From: Picochlorum sp. 'celeri'
Lineage: Eukaryota > Chlorophyta > Trebouxiophyceae
Length of the DNA stretch: 64,000 nt
Direction of reading: 5' to 3'
Assembly: GCA_010909725.1 (NCBI GenBank)
Contig: JAACMV010000014.1
Location: forward strand, 682,001 to 746,000
Position 1 is the first letter of the stretch, and each line of letters starts with the position of its first letter. A program made the position numbers and the translations under genes. Under the pieces are notes generated by a model that searched no databases, was not told where the DNA came from, and saw nothing but the letters and a program-made list of their open reading frames with translations. Shown here in pieces: positions 20,301-32,305 of the stretch.

Positions 20301-22171
20301 AACTTAAGGAAGAAAAGGCTGCCAAGGAGAAAATGCAATCAGAAATGTTAGCCCAGATCTCAGAAGCAAACCAAAAAGCATCCAGGCTAGAAATGATGCT
20401 GTCCGCTGCTAATGAAAACCATCGTACAGAGACAGAAAAGCTAAAAGAGCGCTTGTCGAAAGCAGCCCGTGATCATCAGCAAGAGAAGGATCTCTTGCTG
20501 CAGGAGCACCAGAAGAAAGAGCAAGCCCTCGTGGAGCAGAAGAAACATTTTGAGGGCATCAAAAGTCAATTGCTTAAATCTTCAGAGGAATTAAAAGGGA
20601 AAATTTCGGAATTAGAGGCTCAACTTGAAAAGTCAATGGCTCAGCGAGACAAGGCTAGGGAAGAAGCACAAATTGCAAGTGGTCTTCAGGGACAGGGAGC
20701 AGTGATGGGTACTCCCATGTCAGGTCATCTGGTAATGTCAAGGCCTGGAGAAAGCTATAAGGACGTGAAGAAGCCAAGGAGCCCATACGCTCGCGAGCAT
20801 ATTTCTGACATGGATCGCAGGCAGAGAGAGATTCTTGCGAAACAGCAGCAATTGCTGAGAGAACAGAGAATTGCAGACCAAGAGCTTCTTATGTCAGCAC
20901 TGAAAGCTGATCTTGGATTCCAGGAAAAGCGCCCAGTTGCAGCAATCGTTGTTTTTAGATCTTTTGTTCATTGGAAAGTCATTCAGCAGGACAAGGGGAC
21001 GATATTTGAAAGAGTAAGCGAGGCTATTGGTCGGCAGATTGAGGCCTGTCCAGATGACAACCGCAAGTTAGGTTACTGGCTTACAAATACTTGTGCACTC
21101 TATTATCTGATGCAAAGGCACACCAAACCAGCTGGTACAGCGGGAGAGAATGGCATCACAGCACGTCTACGCCTTTCTGGTCAGCAGGCAGCAAAAGGTC
21201 TTCTTGCCACAGCTGCTTCCTATTTGACAAGATCTCCAATAAAGCCTGGTGATGGACCAGATGCTTCTGCCCACGGAGGAACAAATGGCCTCTCTGTTCA
21301 ATTTGAAGCCAGATATCCTGCACTGCTGTTTAAACAGAGACTAGGAGTATTTGTCCAAGAAATATTCCCAGGGTTGCGAGACAACATGAAGAAGGAAATT
21401 TCAGGACAGCTAGGAATCTGCATGAACATGTCCAACACGCATGGGGGAAGGTCTGCAGCAAGGAGAGCATCTAAAAATCCCCACGACCATGAGAATGAGC
21501 ATTTACTTCCTTGGAGAGAGATTCTGAAATCCTTCACAAGTTTACTGGATGTTCTCAAGGAAGACTACGTGCCTCACCTGCTTGCTTCCAAATTGATGGA
21601 GCAACTGTTCACGATAATCAATGTGAATCTATTTAATCAGTTGATGCTAAAGAGAGATTGTTGCTCCTTCAGTAACGGAGAATATGTCAAATTGGGGCTC
21701 GGAGAGGTGGAGCAATGGCTTGAGAAAGCTGGACATGAATGGGTTGGGAATTCATGGGACAGTTTATCCCATCTGAGGCAGGCTGTGACCTTCCTAGTCA
21801 TTCATCAAAAGGCAAAAAAGTCTTTGGATGAAATAAGAAAAGATCTGTGCCCGTCTTTAACTGTGCAGCAAATATACAGGTTGAGCACAATGTATTGGGA
21901 TGACAGGTTTGGCACTGAATCGGTCTCCCATGAGGTGCTATCTGAGCTCAAAATAATCATGAATTCTGCTGGACAGCAATCCCAAAACCACTCTTTCCTG
22001 CTTGATGAAGACTCTGCCATTCCCTTTTCCGCAGAAGAGCTCAGCAGGACATATGATGGGCTGAATCTGCTTCAGTCAATTCGAGTGCCAGAGCCACTCC
22101 AGCAGTCTGATGACGAGAGGAAGGATAGATTCCAGTTTTTAACCAAAAATTTGATAACTCCATCAGTTTGA
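17371..22171 (+). CDS. Class XI myosin heavy chain with dilute tail
   Basis: Actin motor for organelle transport. Exons 17371-17577, 17639-18358, 18431-22171; introns 61 and 72 nt; 1555 aa, typical for class XI. Order: SH3-like N-terminal domain ([17 protein letters not shown]), motor with P-loop [10 protein letters not shown] (about 160), switch [11 protein letters not shown], switch II LDIYGFE, actin-binding HYIRCIKPN and the converter; then six IQ-like repeats (about 750-900, e.g. [24 protein letters not shown]); a coiled coil to about 1080; then a globular dilute domain (about 1290-1500) with [19 protein letters not shown] core and [17 protein letters not shown]. The dilute tail and six IQ motifs separate it from class VIII. 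TGTAA at 22181-22185. Myosin XI argues for Viridiplantae. Confidence 0.96.
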
Positions 22172-22279
22172 TTACCATATTGTAATATTATGAATAGATT
22201 ATGTTGTCTGGAAGAGCTGATTTCGCGAGTTGTCAGTTGAAAGGACCCTGACGATGGAAAAGTCCAACAAACGGGGACC

Positions 22280-22994
22280 ATGAACAACGCTGAGGACAGA
22301 CACCCTCAAATACCTGGCCCAGCGGGAGATGATAATATACCTGTTTCTTTGACAGGAACCCAGCCTTTGGGATTGGCAGAAAGTGGGCACAACCAAGCAA
22401 CTGACTCAGCTGGTGGGAGCAAGAAATCTCTCTGTCATAGTTTGAAAACTTGCGAAGCTCAAAATGTGACTGTTGAAGTCCTGAAAATCACTCCCAGTAT
22501 CAATGGAGAGACTTCTTTGCTTCTGAAAGATGCTGTTGGGGTCATGAAGGCCTCGCTGACAAAGCAAGCAACAAGCTATTTAGGATCCATACATGTCGGG
22601 GATATCCTGATTCTGAACAAGGTATGACTATCACTTCTGCTCATTTATTATTCCATCAAGATTCTGCCATCACCTTACAGCGTCTTCTGTGTCCTCGAAG
22701 GTGTACATTGTGGCATCAGGCCACTACAATCCTGTTCGTTTAGTATGCATCGATGATACCTCAGTCTCATCGAGACACGAGTCTTCGTATCAAAAGTTGC
22801 ATAACGAATCTCGAAACACAAATAATCATGATCTATACCAGTTCACTGACAGTGATACCGATCAGAAATCCATGCCATCTTCACCAAAGCAATGTCAGAA
22901 TGGAACAGCAACACAGATGGATGATTTACAGACGACGGGTCCCGCAGAAGACGAGATAGACGCTCTGTTTGATGGTCTAGAAGACCCATTCTAA
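22280..22994 (+). CDS. HROB-like OB-fold protein (MCM8-MCM9 cofactor family), tentative
   Basis: Exons 22280-22621 and 22701-22994 with a 79-nt intron; 211 aa. The acceptor used (cctcgaag before GTG TAC) is chosen because it keeps the OB-like frame open; a more pyrimidine-rich cag 20 nt upstream would shift it. The central part (VEVLKITPSINGETSLLLKD, GVMKASLTKQ, SIHVGDILILNK, VYIVASGHYNPVRLV) follows the layout of the HROB/C17orf53 OB-fold: LKDPTGEMQGTVH, PGAVLLLKQV, HYLNVTPSNL. HROB loads the MCM8-MCM9 helicase during recombination repair. The low-complexity N-terminus and acidic C-terminus (DEIDALFDGLEDPF) fit loosely. Start ATG 22280 is 109 bp after the myosin stop. Confidence 0.5.
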
Positions 22995-23250
22995 AGCGAG
23001 TCACCATTTGTGGCAATGACTCATTCTCAGCCAACTCAGTGAGTCTGTAGCACAGATACGAAATGATCACTTCTCTCCTTCTCGTCACAATAATGGGGCA
23101 CAAAGAAGAATACCCGCATTTTATTTAGGATGCAATCAATAAGTATACATTTATGTACATATATACAGTACACGATGCAATAATGAAACACAGGGCGTCT
23201 CGAAAGACAGCACTGCCTTGTACAAAGTATTGAATGCCCTTGATAGGAGC

Positions 23251-24576
23251 ATGAATCAGAGGATAGAACTTAGTCCAATTGATAGTACTGAAAATTTTGG
23301 TGATAGGCCAGTGGCGATGCCTTTAGATGATGATGAAACAGAGACCGCGAGGCTGTTACCGGACTCGACAGCTTCAAGCAAACACGAGGAGCCACAGGAA
23401 GAGTTGGTACGAGTGGTTTAGAAAATGTGTTTTTTATGTAGTCTAAATAATGCTTGCCTGATGTCATGCCAAATATATATAAGCTCTTGCCACTCTGTGT
23501 GCAGAGAGGTAGACAACTGTTTTTCTACCGTACGCGTCGAGTCTTGGGTTTCTTGCTAGCAAATTGGTATAAATTTGTCATCTTGGGGATATTCATAGCT
23601 CTCATTGTTCTCGTGTCGATTCATGTACGTGGCGGTGGTTGAGAAAGAGGGTCTTTTTGTGTGCTTGAGTCTCACAATCTTTTTGTTGGTGCAGGGGTTT
23701 TCAATCTTTGGGACCATTCTGGCCTGGTTCAAGAATAGGAATGGGTGGGGTGGATGGGGGGTATATGTCGGATTTTATACCGCGATTGTAGCCCTGTATT
23801 TTCCCGGAGTCGTCTTCATCATGGGTGCTGGGTTTGTGTTTGGGTTCTGGAGGGGATTGCTAGCTGTGTGGATTGGAGGTGCCATTGGCCAGGCATTGGG
23901 ATTTTTGCTCGCGAGGTACCTTTTGCGAGACTGGGTGGAGTCTTTTGTTCATCAGAAATGGAAGAAATGGAAATATATTGACGCGGCCATAGAGCATGAT
24001 GGGTGGAAGTTAGTTCTGATCATGCGCCTTTCTCCCATTATCCCTTACAATTTGCTAAACATTGCCATGGCGACTACAAGTATGCACTTTTGGTCCTTTT
24101 CAATTGTATCTGCTATAGGTATAGTGTTTGAATGCGGGATTTTCTGCTACATTGGGACTATCGCTGATAGCATAACCTCGATTGTCTCTGGGCAGACTGG
24201 CAAGCCAAAGGCAATTCAGTGGGTCTTACTGGGCCTGTCGATTACCATGGGCGTCATTGGAGCATTTTTTGTTAGTTTTATGGTGCGACGAGCTATTAGA
24301 AAAGCTGAGGAATTATCAGTATTGGACGATGATGATAGAGTGAGCTCGCCCATACCTAGGTTGCACACCCTCTCTCCTGAGAGGCTGCTGTTTTCCAAAC
24401 CTTCCTCCGTGAATGACGAGATGGATAGCGACAACGATATGGAGCGCGGTCAGCGTATCACCAAGTTTAAGTCATCACCTCGCACACTGAGTGTTGATTC
24501 GTTAGATAGTGATCCAACAGGACAATTGAGTGCAAAGAGCAACAGGAGGAAATCCAGAACAGAGGAGTTCTACTGA
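23251..24576 (+). CDS. VTT-domain (TVP38/TMEM64/DedA-type) membrane protein
   Basis: Exons 23251-23406, 23505-23624, 23695-24576; introns 98 and 70 nt; 385 aa. The polar, acidic N-terminus is followed by a membrane helix (FVILGIFIALIVLVSI), then the VTT core: FYTAIVALYFPGVVFIMGAGFVFG, GLLAVWIGGAIGQALGFLLARY, then IMRLSPIIPYNLLNIAMATT, the family's re-entrant loop signature, and two more helices. The tail (about 100 aa) is Ser-rich and cytosolic. VTT proteins act in ER/Golgi membranes, some as lipid scramblases. Start chosen at the first true ATG of the frame. Function inferred from family. Confidence 0.88.
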
Positions 24577-24627
24577 AAAATAAGTCGTTCTCAATAAGCC
24601 GCACAACTTTCTTTTACATTACTGTAA

Positions 24628-26157
24628 TCATGAGGCAACTTCTTCCCCTTCAATACCTGCTGCATGTGAGGTATCTGACATCCCAGAGACATCAGCACCT
24701 AGCTGTTCAAACTCATCAGAGTCAGAGTCTGGGACATCCAAATCATAGTAAGGTGTCACATGTGGTCTGGGTAATACTGCCTCAAATTGTCTTATCTCAG
24801 GGTTTATATAGTCTGGGGCCTTCAGGATAAATACAGCTGCCTTGTTCTTGTATCTAGATGCATCAGGGTTGATGAATTGGGGATAGTCTGGTGCACTGAA
24901 AACAGTCATCAAAACTCCTTCTGACGTTTCATGATCTGTCGTATATCCTTCCAGCATATTTGGCATTTCTGGTCGTGCTTCTCGAGCATCTGGTCCTTCA
25001 TGAGATCTAATAATGAGCTTAAGTTTGTTCTCTCTCAGGAAACACTGCATTGATCATAGAATGGACTAAACCCTTATGTATATATATCAGGCAGACAAAA
25101 TACAAGCCAATGACATACCTCAGTCACCTCTGGACCGAACACCATCCCAATTCCTCTTCCATCATTTTCTTTGAATCCTGATTCTTTCGCTGGGTCGCTC
25201 CACAAGACGTCAGCAGCAAGCTTACTCTGTCCAAAACCGCTTGGGTCCAAGCCTCCCTTAGAGCCATGCCTCAAATCATCAATGGAACCCACCACAAAAT
25301 CTTCTGCACTCAGCATCTCAAATATGAGATAAAATAATAGTTCAACGACGTTTGAAAATTCTCGCACGCACCAGTATGCTTTCTTTTCTGACCAGCCCTG
25401 GGCGTGTGACGGAATAACCCCCCATGTAAAACCAAGGTGTTTCTACTGATCAATGCAGCCAAGGGAAGTGCCTTGAAAAGCTGCTTACAAGCAGCAAAAA
25501 TACTCTGCACCGCAATAGTGATCACATAATTGCTTTCGTGGAAAACAAATTAACACTCATTTACTGCATACCTTGCCAGCAGTCTTGCCATACTTTGTCT
25601 CCACCTCCTGTTTGAACCCATACATGATTGCGCATGTAGCAGTCTCGTGATTTCCCCGAATTATATGCACATGGTCAGGAATTTTCAACTTGTGTACACA
25701 GAATAAAAGCAAGGTTTCAAGGCCCCATGCTCCCCTGTCCACCATGTCTCCATTCACAATGTATCGTTTTGACTGTGATGGATCCCCAGCAACTCTAAAC
25801 AATTCACAAACATCGTGAAACTGACCATGAGTATCCCCAACAACGACAACATCAGGATTCGTGTGGTCAGGAATGATCTACAACGTCATACATGTCACGA
25901 TAATGAAGAAAACCAAGGTCAACGAGATGTATGAAGCCCCACCAACGCACCTCCACCAAAGTTGCTTCCTTCGCTACAATCGCTTGAGTTCGACGCAATA
26001 TATCCAATACAAAGTCTTTGGGAAGATATTTTCTTAAATGAACTGGATTCGCATGTGTATATTCATGCAAGGAACGTCGAAATGAAGCAACAAACTCGTC
26101 GTCAACAACCTCAGGAATCGCATCAATTGGGGTCAATGTCACCATATTCTCTCTCAT
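24628..26157 (-). CDS. PPP-family Ser/Thr protein phosphatase, PP5/PP7-like
   Basis: Exons 26157-25951, 25877-25572, 25504-25372, 25303-25119, 25044-24628; introns 73, 67, 68, 74 nt; 415 aa. Metal and catalytic motifs are complete: VVGDTHGQFHDV (about residue 83), NGDMVDRG (about 113), IRGNHETATC (about 143), VLHGGLF, IIRSHEG and FSAPDYPQF. GNHE..TC..MYGFKxEVxxKYG resembles PP5 and plant PP7/PPEF rather than PP1, PP2A or calcineurin. An insert between the HGG and DLLWSDP-like (DVLWSDP) motifs is reminiscent of PP7. No TPR domain and no EF hands. The C-terminus is acidic (DSDSDEFEQ). Substrates unknown. Convergent with the VTT gene (51 bp between stops). Confidence 0.9.
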
Positions 26158-26435
26158 CTGTATCTATGTGATAATGTCAATATAAAAAAATAGAAGATAC
26201 CAGAGCTACGCAAACATGCTTTGATATGGCCTTGTTCCTGGTAGTTGAAACCATATCGTCACAGATCCGTTCGGACGGATGTTTTCATTGACCAGCCCTG
26301 CCGAGACATCACGATGGCCGCTCCCCATAGCAAATAGCATTTACTATTTACTTTAGACATTGGTGTGGAAGAATATTGGTCGACATATTGCATTATTCGT
26401 TCTTTTCTTCTGATCTCTCTACTAAGAAAACGGAA

Positions 26436-27424
26436 ATGTCGCTTGATCTATCAGTTACACAGACTATTTCATGTGAAGCAGTGGTTGCGATTGCTGAGGA
26501 TGCAGCAAAAGCAATCCTAGATGTGTATAATTCAAAGGTGGGTCAACCTCTGGAGTTGCTCTTTCCAGCAAAAGCAAGGTGCTTTGACGTATTTATTGTG
26601 TAGGACGAGGATTGGAGCGTCGAGATGAAGGCAGATGATTCTCCTTTGACTCGAGCAGATAAAGAAGCCAATGACATTATTTGCAAAGGCCTCGCTGCTC
26701 TAGGTATGTGAGCATGGTGTGTGTCTTATTGTCTTGTGTTATATTGGCCATCAATGTATCTTGTGCAGCTCCTCACATTCCAATCGTTTCTGAGGAAAAT
26801 AGGCAAGTTTCGTTTGATATCAGGAAGAATTATCAGTATAGCTGGTGCGTGGATCCTTTGGATGGAACAAAAGAGTTTATCAAGAGGAATGGGCAATTCA
26901 CAGTCAATATTGCATTGTTAGAAAATGATACGCCCATCTTAGGCGTTGTTCAAGTGCCAGTATCAGGAAAAGTATATTATGCTGCCAAAGGCCAAGGTGC
27001 TTTCGTGAAGGAAGGGCCAAGTGCACCTGCTACACAAATCCACGCTGCCAAGTTTTCCATGGGCGAGAAGGGATTGACAATCGTTGGGTCTGCATCGCAC
27101 AGCTCTGCCGCGACAGAGGAGTTTATATCGAGATTTGACGACCCAAAGTTTGAACAGCTAGGAAGCTCGTTGAAGCTACTGATGGTGGCCGAAGGTGTCG
27201 CTCATGTATACCCAAGACTAGCTCCAACATCTGAATGGGACACTGCTGCAGCACATGCCATAGTGACGGAGGCCGGAGGAGTTGTCCTCCAAGCGGGTAG
27301 GTGTGACAATAAAGGTGTAGCTTTGGAAGATTGGAAGGAAGTTCTCCCCAAAGAAATGAATGTTGTGTACAACAAGGAGCACCCATTGAACCCTTACTTT
27401 GTTGTCTATGGCCAGCGGATTTAA
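26436..27424 (+). CDS. 3'(2'),5'-bisphosphate nucleotidase, CysQ/SAL type
   Basis: Hydrolyses PAP to AMP, removing the by-product of sulfation and tuning retrograde signalling. Exons 26436-26537, 26604-26703, 26769-27424; introns 66 and 65 nt; 285 aa. Lithium-sensitive Mg phosphatase signatures: IPIVSEEN (metal Glu), [24 protein letters not shown], and WDTAAAHAIVTEAGG. The compact length and [21 protein letters not shown]-like stretch are closer to bacterial CysQ than to the longer plant SAL1/Hal2, so the gene may be of bacterial or organellar origin. No clear transit peptide from ATG 26436; an in-frame ATG at 26376 would add 20 residues. TGTAA at 27473-27477. Confidence 0.92.
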
Positions 27425-27646
27425 TGCTCTCGAGAGGTATCATTGAATTTGAAAGACACTTACTTGTCTGAATGTAACAACTGTCGTAGAGAGCCATGTG
27501 TAAACCATTGCTCTTGCTGTAATTGCAACTTGCATTGGCAATGTGCTTGAGATGGATACAATGTTGGCTGCATTGGAGGTGAATAGACATAATAACTCTT
27601 ATCCATGTAGGAATAATTATTTTATGCTTCTATAATCACTAAAACC

Positions 27647-30272
27647 ATGAGTAGGAACGGATACCAGGGACAGCGTGGCAGGCGAGGTGGATTCAGAGGC
27701 GGTTTCAAGAGAGGAAGAGAGGAGCAAGCGGTTCTTGATCCCCGTAAGGTCCTCTTATCCACGTTATTATATTTAGGAGACGATTGTATCCCGGTATGTC
27801 GTCGCTGATCGATGTGTCCCTTTGCTGTTTGCTCTTTGTTCGATGCTTCCTGTCTTGAAGTTTGATTTTACCCCTCTGTCGTTCAGGAACTACACGTTCC
27901 CCACGCGATTGTGAATAATGTTTGCGGAGAGATAAAAGAGATGATTAAAATGGACAGTGAATCTGTTGCGTCGATGCTGCTCAAGGTTATTGTTCAAGTG
28001 AGCCCCAAAATTCCCTTGTACTGTGTCTTGCTAGGTACGTTTTAAATGCTATATGAGTGCAGTATAGCTGAAACATTGTTGCGTGAACTGACACCATGTA
28101 CAAATTGAAATATCTTTAGGGATCATTAACACGGACGATGTCGTTGGGGTGGAATTTGTGGAGACTTTTGCCAATAGATTAGCAAAAGAAGTGGCAGCGT
28201 CAGTCGATTCTCCAGCTGGCAGGTTTGAGACAGCTCCTCTGATTCGCTGCCTTGGTCAGCTTGTTGCGTATGGCATCGTGGATCCCAAATCACTATGGGA
28301 TATATTAGATGACATGGTAAAAATTGCAGAGGAGATATCATCAGAAGATTCAGCTGGAGCATTTCAACCATACACAGATCATTTAGTATGTCTTGTTTTA
28401 GGAGCTTTACCATTTGGTGGGGAAGAGTTGTTGTGCTCCGTGCCAGAGAAGTTCAATAGATTGCTAAATAGGTGCAACAAGTATGCAGATAATCGCCTTT
28501 ACCAAATAAATGATGGCCTGAAGCCTTTTGCTGGTAAAGTAGGTGATGACGACCAGATTTACCAGAGCGACTGTGGAGCAGCAAGTCACTTGACAGAAAT
28601 GCTACGTGCTATTGAGGAAATGAGAGAAAGCTCTAGGTACTCTTTCGATACTATACCGCGACTTGCGAGCTTTTATGAAGAGGATCTCTTGTCCAACACG
28701 GCAATGATCACATTAAGGCCCGTCTCAATGTCAGGTGAGTTATCTCTGCAGACGACTAATGTAGACATTATAGCAAGAGATATAATCGAGTGGTATCCAC
28801 CAAGAGGTATAATACGATTTTTAAAAGAAGAGCATACCAAAGGAGAAAGGCTTCTGATAGAGCGGATCATTGCTGAGGATTACTTTCTTCACACGATCCA
28901 TTACTTTGAGGGAGACAGAGTGGAATGTGCGAAGCGTTTGGCCCGTTCGATGCCATTAAATTATACCTACGATCCTCTTCTATGCGAAGTGATATTCGGT
29001 CAAATGCTGAGGCTGCCAGACATGGAGTTCAAGACAATAATGTACGGCACACTCATGGTGGATCTGTGTAAGCTTGTTCCCACTTTTCCACGGGCAATGA
29101 GTGCTTGTGTCAGGGAGTGCTTTTCTAGAATGGGTATTATCGATCCTTATTTACGGCAGCGATTGGCGGAGTGGCTAGCATATCATGTCTCAAATTATGA
29201 CTTTGCTTGGCCATGGCAGAAGTGGTCACATGTGTTGGATGCTCCTGAGTACGACTGTCAAAGGCGATTCTGCGCAGATGTTGTCGCACGAATGATTCGA
29301 TTATCTTATTGGGACCGTATCCACGATGTGCTGCCTGAGCCCTTCAGAAAGCTACTTCCTCCAAAGCCTCAGATACAGGACTTGCCATCTGATCAGAGTG
29401 GGGATCTAGAGGCAATATGGGCCTCAAAAACTGTAGATTTGATCCGTAAAAAGACAAAAGCTGACCAGCTTGATGACTGGATGAAGTCTAATGCGCTAGA
29501 AGCGGTGCTAGGTGGCAAAGTGGCTGTAGCAAGGATGTTGTTGCGAGCACTTCTCGTTGCTGGACAGAAAACATATTCTCATATGATAATTGCTCTGGAG
29601 AGATACTATGGACCTTTGGCTATATTGATCACTGACAGCGGTGAAGAAGCACAGATGGCATCGATTGATGTAATTTGGCAAGTCTGGCATGAGAATCTCC
29701 AGCGGGCTGCAATGGCAGTTGATAGGATGATGACCCTGCGACTGGTCTCAGCAAACACTATTGTTGCATGGGTGTTCAAAACTGGCACAATCTGTTCTTC
29801 TGATGACCGGTATAAGTATAACTTTGGCTGGGAATCTTTACATGTGGCAGTAAACAAGGTAATTGCGAGAGTTGATGATGTGAGAGCTGACATTGCCAGG
29901 ATCCGGCAAGATTCTCCTTCAGACGATGCAGACAACAGAATAAGCGCAAAGCAAGAAGTTCTGAAGGAGTGTAAAAGGGATGCATCTGAGACTCTTGTCT
30001 TTGTTGTGAAAAATTTCGTGCAGGTGATTGATGACTTGTTCTCGGCAAATGAAACTATGTCATCCTATAGCAGCCTCGAGAGCATTGATGGTGTGCAAGG
30101 GAGCACTTCAAAAGAAAATATCCTGTTCTTTGAGCTTCTTCTATTCACAAAAGCTTTCATCCGCCATTATTATCAGTCATTTGCCAACTGTACTGCGGAG
30201 ATAAAAAAGCTAGCTGATGGTGCAAAAATTCCACTGACACAGTCAGTCATAAAATCATCCCTGCAAGTGTGA
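27647..30272 (+). CDS. NCBP1: Nuclear cap-binding protein subunit 1 (CBP80)
   Basis: Large subunit of the nuclear cap-binding complex; a three-MIF4G-repeat scaffold that holds CBP20 and links capped RNA to splicing, export and decay. Exons 27647-27793, 27887-28034, 28120-30272; introns 93 and 85 nt; 815 aa (family about 790-860). N-terminus RG-rich (RGRRGGFRGGFKRGRE). Family segments: LLLKVIVQVSPKIPLYC-like (read MLLKVIVQVSPKIPLYCVLLG), GVEFVETFANRLA, VDIIARDIIEWYPPR-like around residue 400-410, NYDFAWPWQKWSHVLD, PEPFRKLLPPKP, and FLELLLFTKAFIRHYYQSF-like near the end. All-helical throughout. Good call from these segments and length. Confidence 0.9.
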
Positions 30273-30635
30273 AAAAGGGCCATGCACACAATGAATTCGT
30301 TTCCTATCTTTGACATGTCAATCCATCTACATGACTAAGCACCGATCGTGACGAATTGAACCCATATGCCCATGTCGTATGCGTATAATTGGATCATGGC
30401 TGGAGAGTACGCCTTGCTCCATGTCGATCAAACGTGAGAGGGCGCCTGGCCTTGAATCGCAAATCATCGAATCGTTGTAGGTTTCATTGTAGCCCGCCCG
30501 GCCTCAACGGCACATTTATATCATTATCTGTGATAAAATACGGGGAGAAACTTCCAATTGACGCTCCTCTATCCCAGGCTTCCATTAATAAAGGACTGCC
30601 GACTTATCTTCAATACGACTGTGGTTTGTGCGCAA
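30273..30635. other. CBP80-LEUC intergenic stretch, nothing recognised
   Basis: I see no gene, clear repeat or tRNA. It must hold the CBP80 3' end and the LEUC promoter and leader. Confidence 0.4.
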
Positions 30636-32234
30636 ATGAAGCTCTCTCAAACAGTACAACGTAGTCAAATTAGAACTACGAAATATTCAGGAGCAAAAGC
30701 TGTCCGAATAACATGCTCAGCTTCCCCGACGACCTCGAGGAGTCCTGCGGCTACTGGACAGGTGAGGGCAGCAAAGTTCTTTAGTCTCGCAATTGGTATT
30801 TCGTTAACTAAAATCTTATTCTACAGGTCAAAAACGCATTGACGATGACGGAGAAGATCCTGGCAAAGCACAGCAACAATGCGAGTGTGGCTCCAGGCCA
30901 GAACATTTGGACCGACGTAGATAAACTTCTCACGCACGACGTGTGCGGACCTGGTACTTTCGGAATTTTCCAAAAGGAGTTTGGTGAGAATGCTGACGTC
31001 TGGGACAATGAAAAGGTGGTGATCATCCCAGATCATTACATTTTCACTGCAGACCCAAGGGCTAATAGGAACGTCGATATTTTGAGAGACATTTCCAAGC
31101 AGTACAATATCAAGTACGTTATTACTGCATTGATTTGTTTTATCATGTTTCGTGTCTCATTTTGATATTTTGCTGTTCAGGTATTTCTATGACATAACTG
31201 ACAGAAGTGACTTCAGGGCCAACCCCAACTACAAAGGAGTTTGCCACATTGCCATGGCTGAAGAGGGTCATTGCAAACCTGGTGAGGTTCTTTTTGGGAC
31301 TGATTCCCATACTTGCAATGCTGGGGCATTTGGACAGTTTGCTACGGGGGTTGGAAACACAGATGCAGGATTCATTTTGGGTACAGGGAAATTGTTGATC
31401 AAGGTGCCACCAACAATGCGATTCTGTTTAGATGGCGAGATGCCACCATACCTTTTGGCAAAAGATTTGATTCTACACATTATTGGAGAAATTACTGTCA
31501 GCGGTGGAACCTACAAGGCCATGGAGTTCACCGGGTCAGCTATTGAGAACATGAGTATGGAGGAGAGGATGACTGTTTGCAACATGGTTGTCGAAGCCGG
31601 AGGAAAGAATGGACTTTGCCCACCAGATCAAACAACATTCGATTATGTGACTGCAAGGACATCTGATTCATTTGAGCCAGTGTATGCAGATGCTGGGGCA
31701 AATTATATTGCTGACTATCGCTTTGATGTATCAAAATTGGAACCAGTTGTTGCTGCACCACACTCCCCAGACAACCGCAAGTTGGCTAGAGAGTGCAGTG
31801 ATGTGAAGATTGACAGAGTTTACATTGGCTCTTGCACAGGGGGGAAAACAGAAGATTTCCAAGCGGCAGCAAAACTTTTGCACAAGGCTGGTGGTCAGGT
31901 GAAGGTCCCTACATATCTTGTCCCAGCAACGCAGAAAGTATGGGGAGATGTTTATACCCTTCCCGTTCCAGGATGTGATGGCAAGACAGCGGCACAAATC
32001 TTTGAGGAAGCTGGCTGTGTCACACCAGCATCTCCATCATGTGCTGCCTGCTTAGGAGGCCCACAGGATACATTTGCACGAATGAACAAGCCGGAAGTTT
32101 GTGTCTCGACAACAAACAGAAATTTCCCAGGGAGAATGGGGCATAAGGAAGGACAGGTGTACCTTGCCTCTCCATACACTGCAGCAGCATCAGCATTGAC
32201 TGGATTTGTCACAGATCCAAGAGATTTCCTCTAA
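30636..32234 (+). CDS. LEUC: 3-isopropylmalate dehydratase large subunit (LeuC/IPMI LSU), plastid-targeted
   Basis: [4Fe-4S] enzyme isomerising 2- to 3-isopropylmalate in leucine synthesis (with a small subunit encoded elsewhere). Exons 30636-30761, 30827-31113, 31181-32234; introns 65 and 67 nt; 488 aa. Conserved: MTEKILAKHS, VIIPDHYIFT, GTDSHTCNAGAFGQFATGVG, GSCTGGKTEDF (cluster Cys), SCAACLGG (two cluster Cys), STTNRNFPGRMGHKEGQVYLASP. A separate large subunit is the plant, algal and bacterial arrangement (fungi have a fused protein). The first 42 residues (Lys/Arg/Ser/Thr-rich, ending at VRITCSA) look like a plastid transit peptide. TGTAA at 32246-32250. Confidence 0.96.
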
Positions 32235-32305
32235 TTGTGCCCTCGTGTAATCATTAAATAATCCTCATCCAAGAATATATGATATTCTGAAAATCTGTAA
32301 GAAGC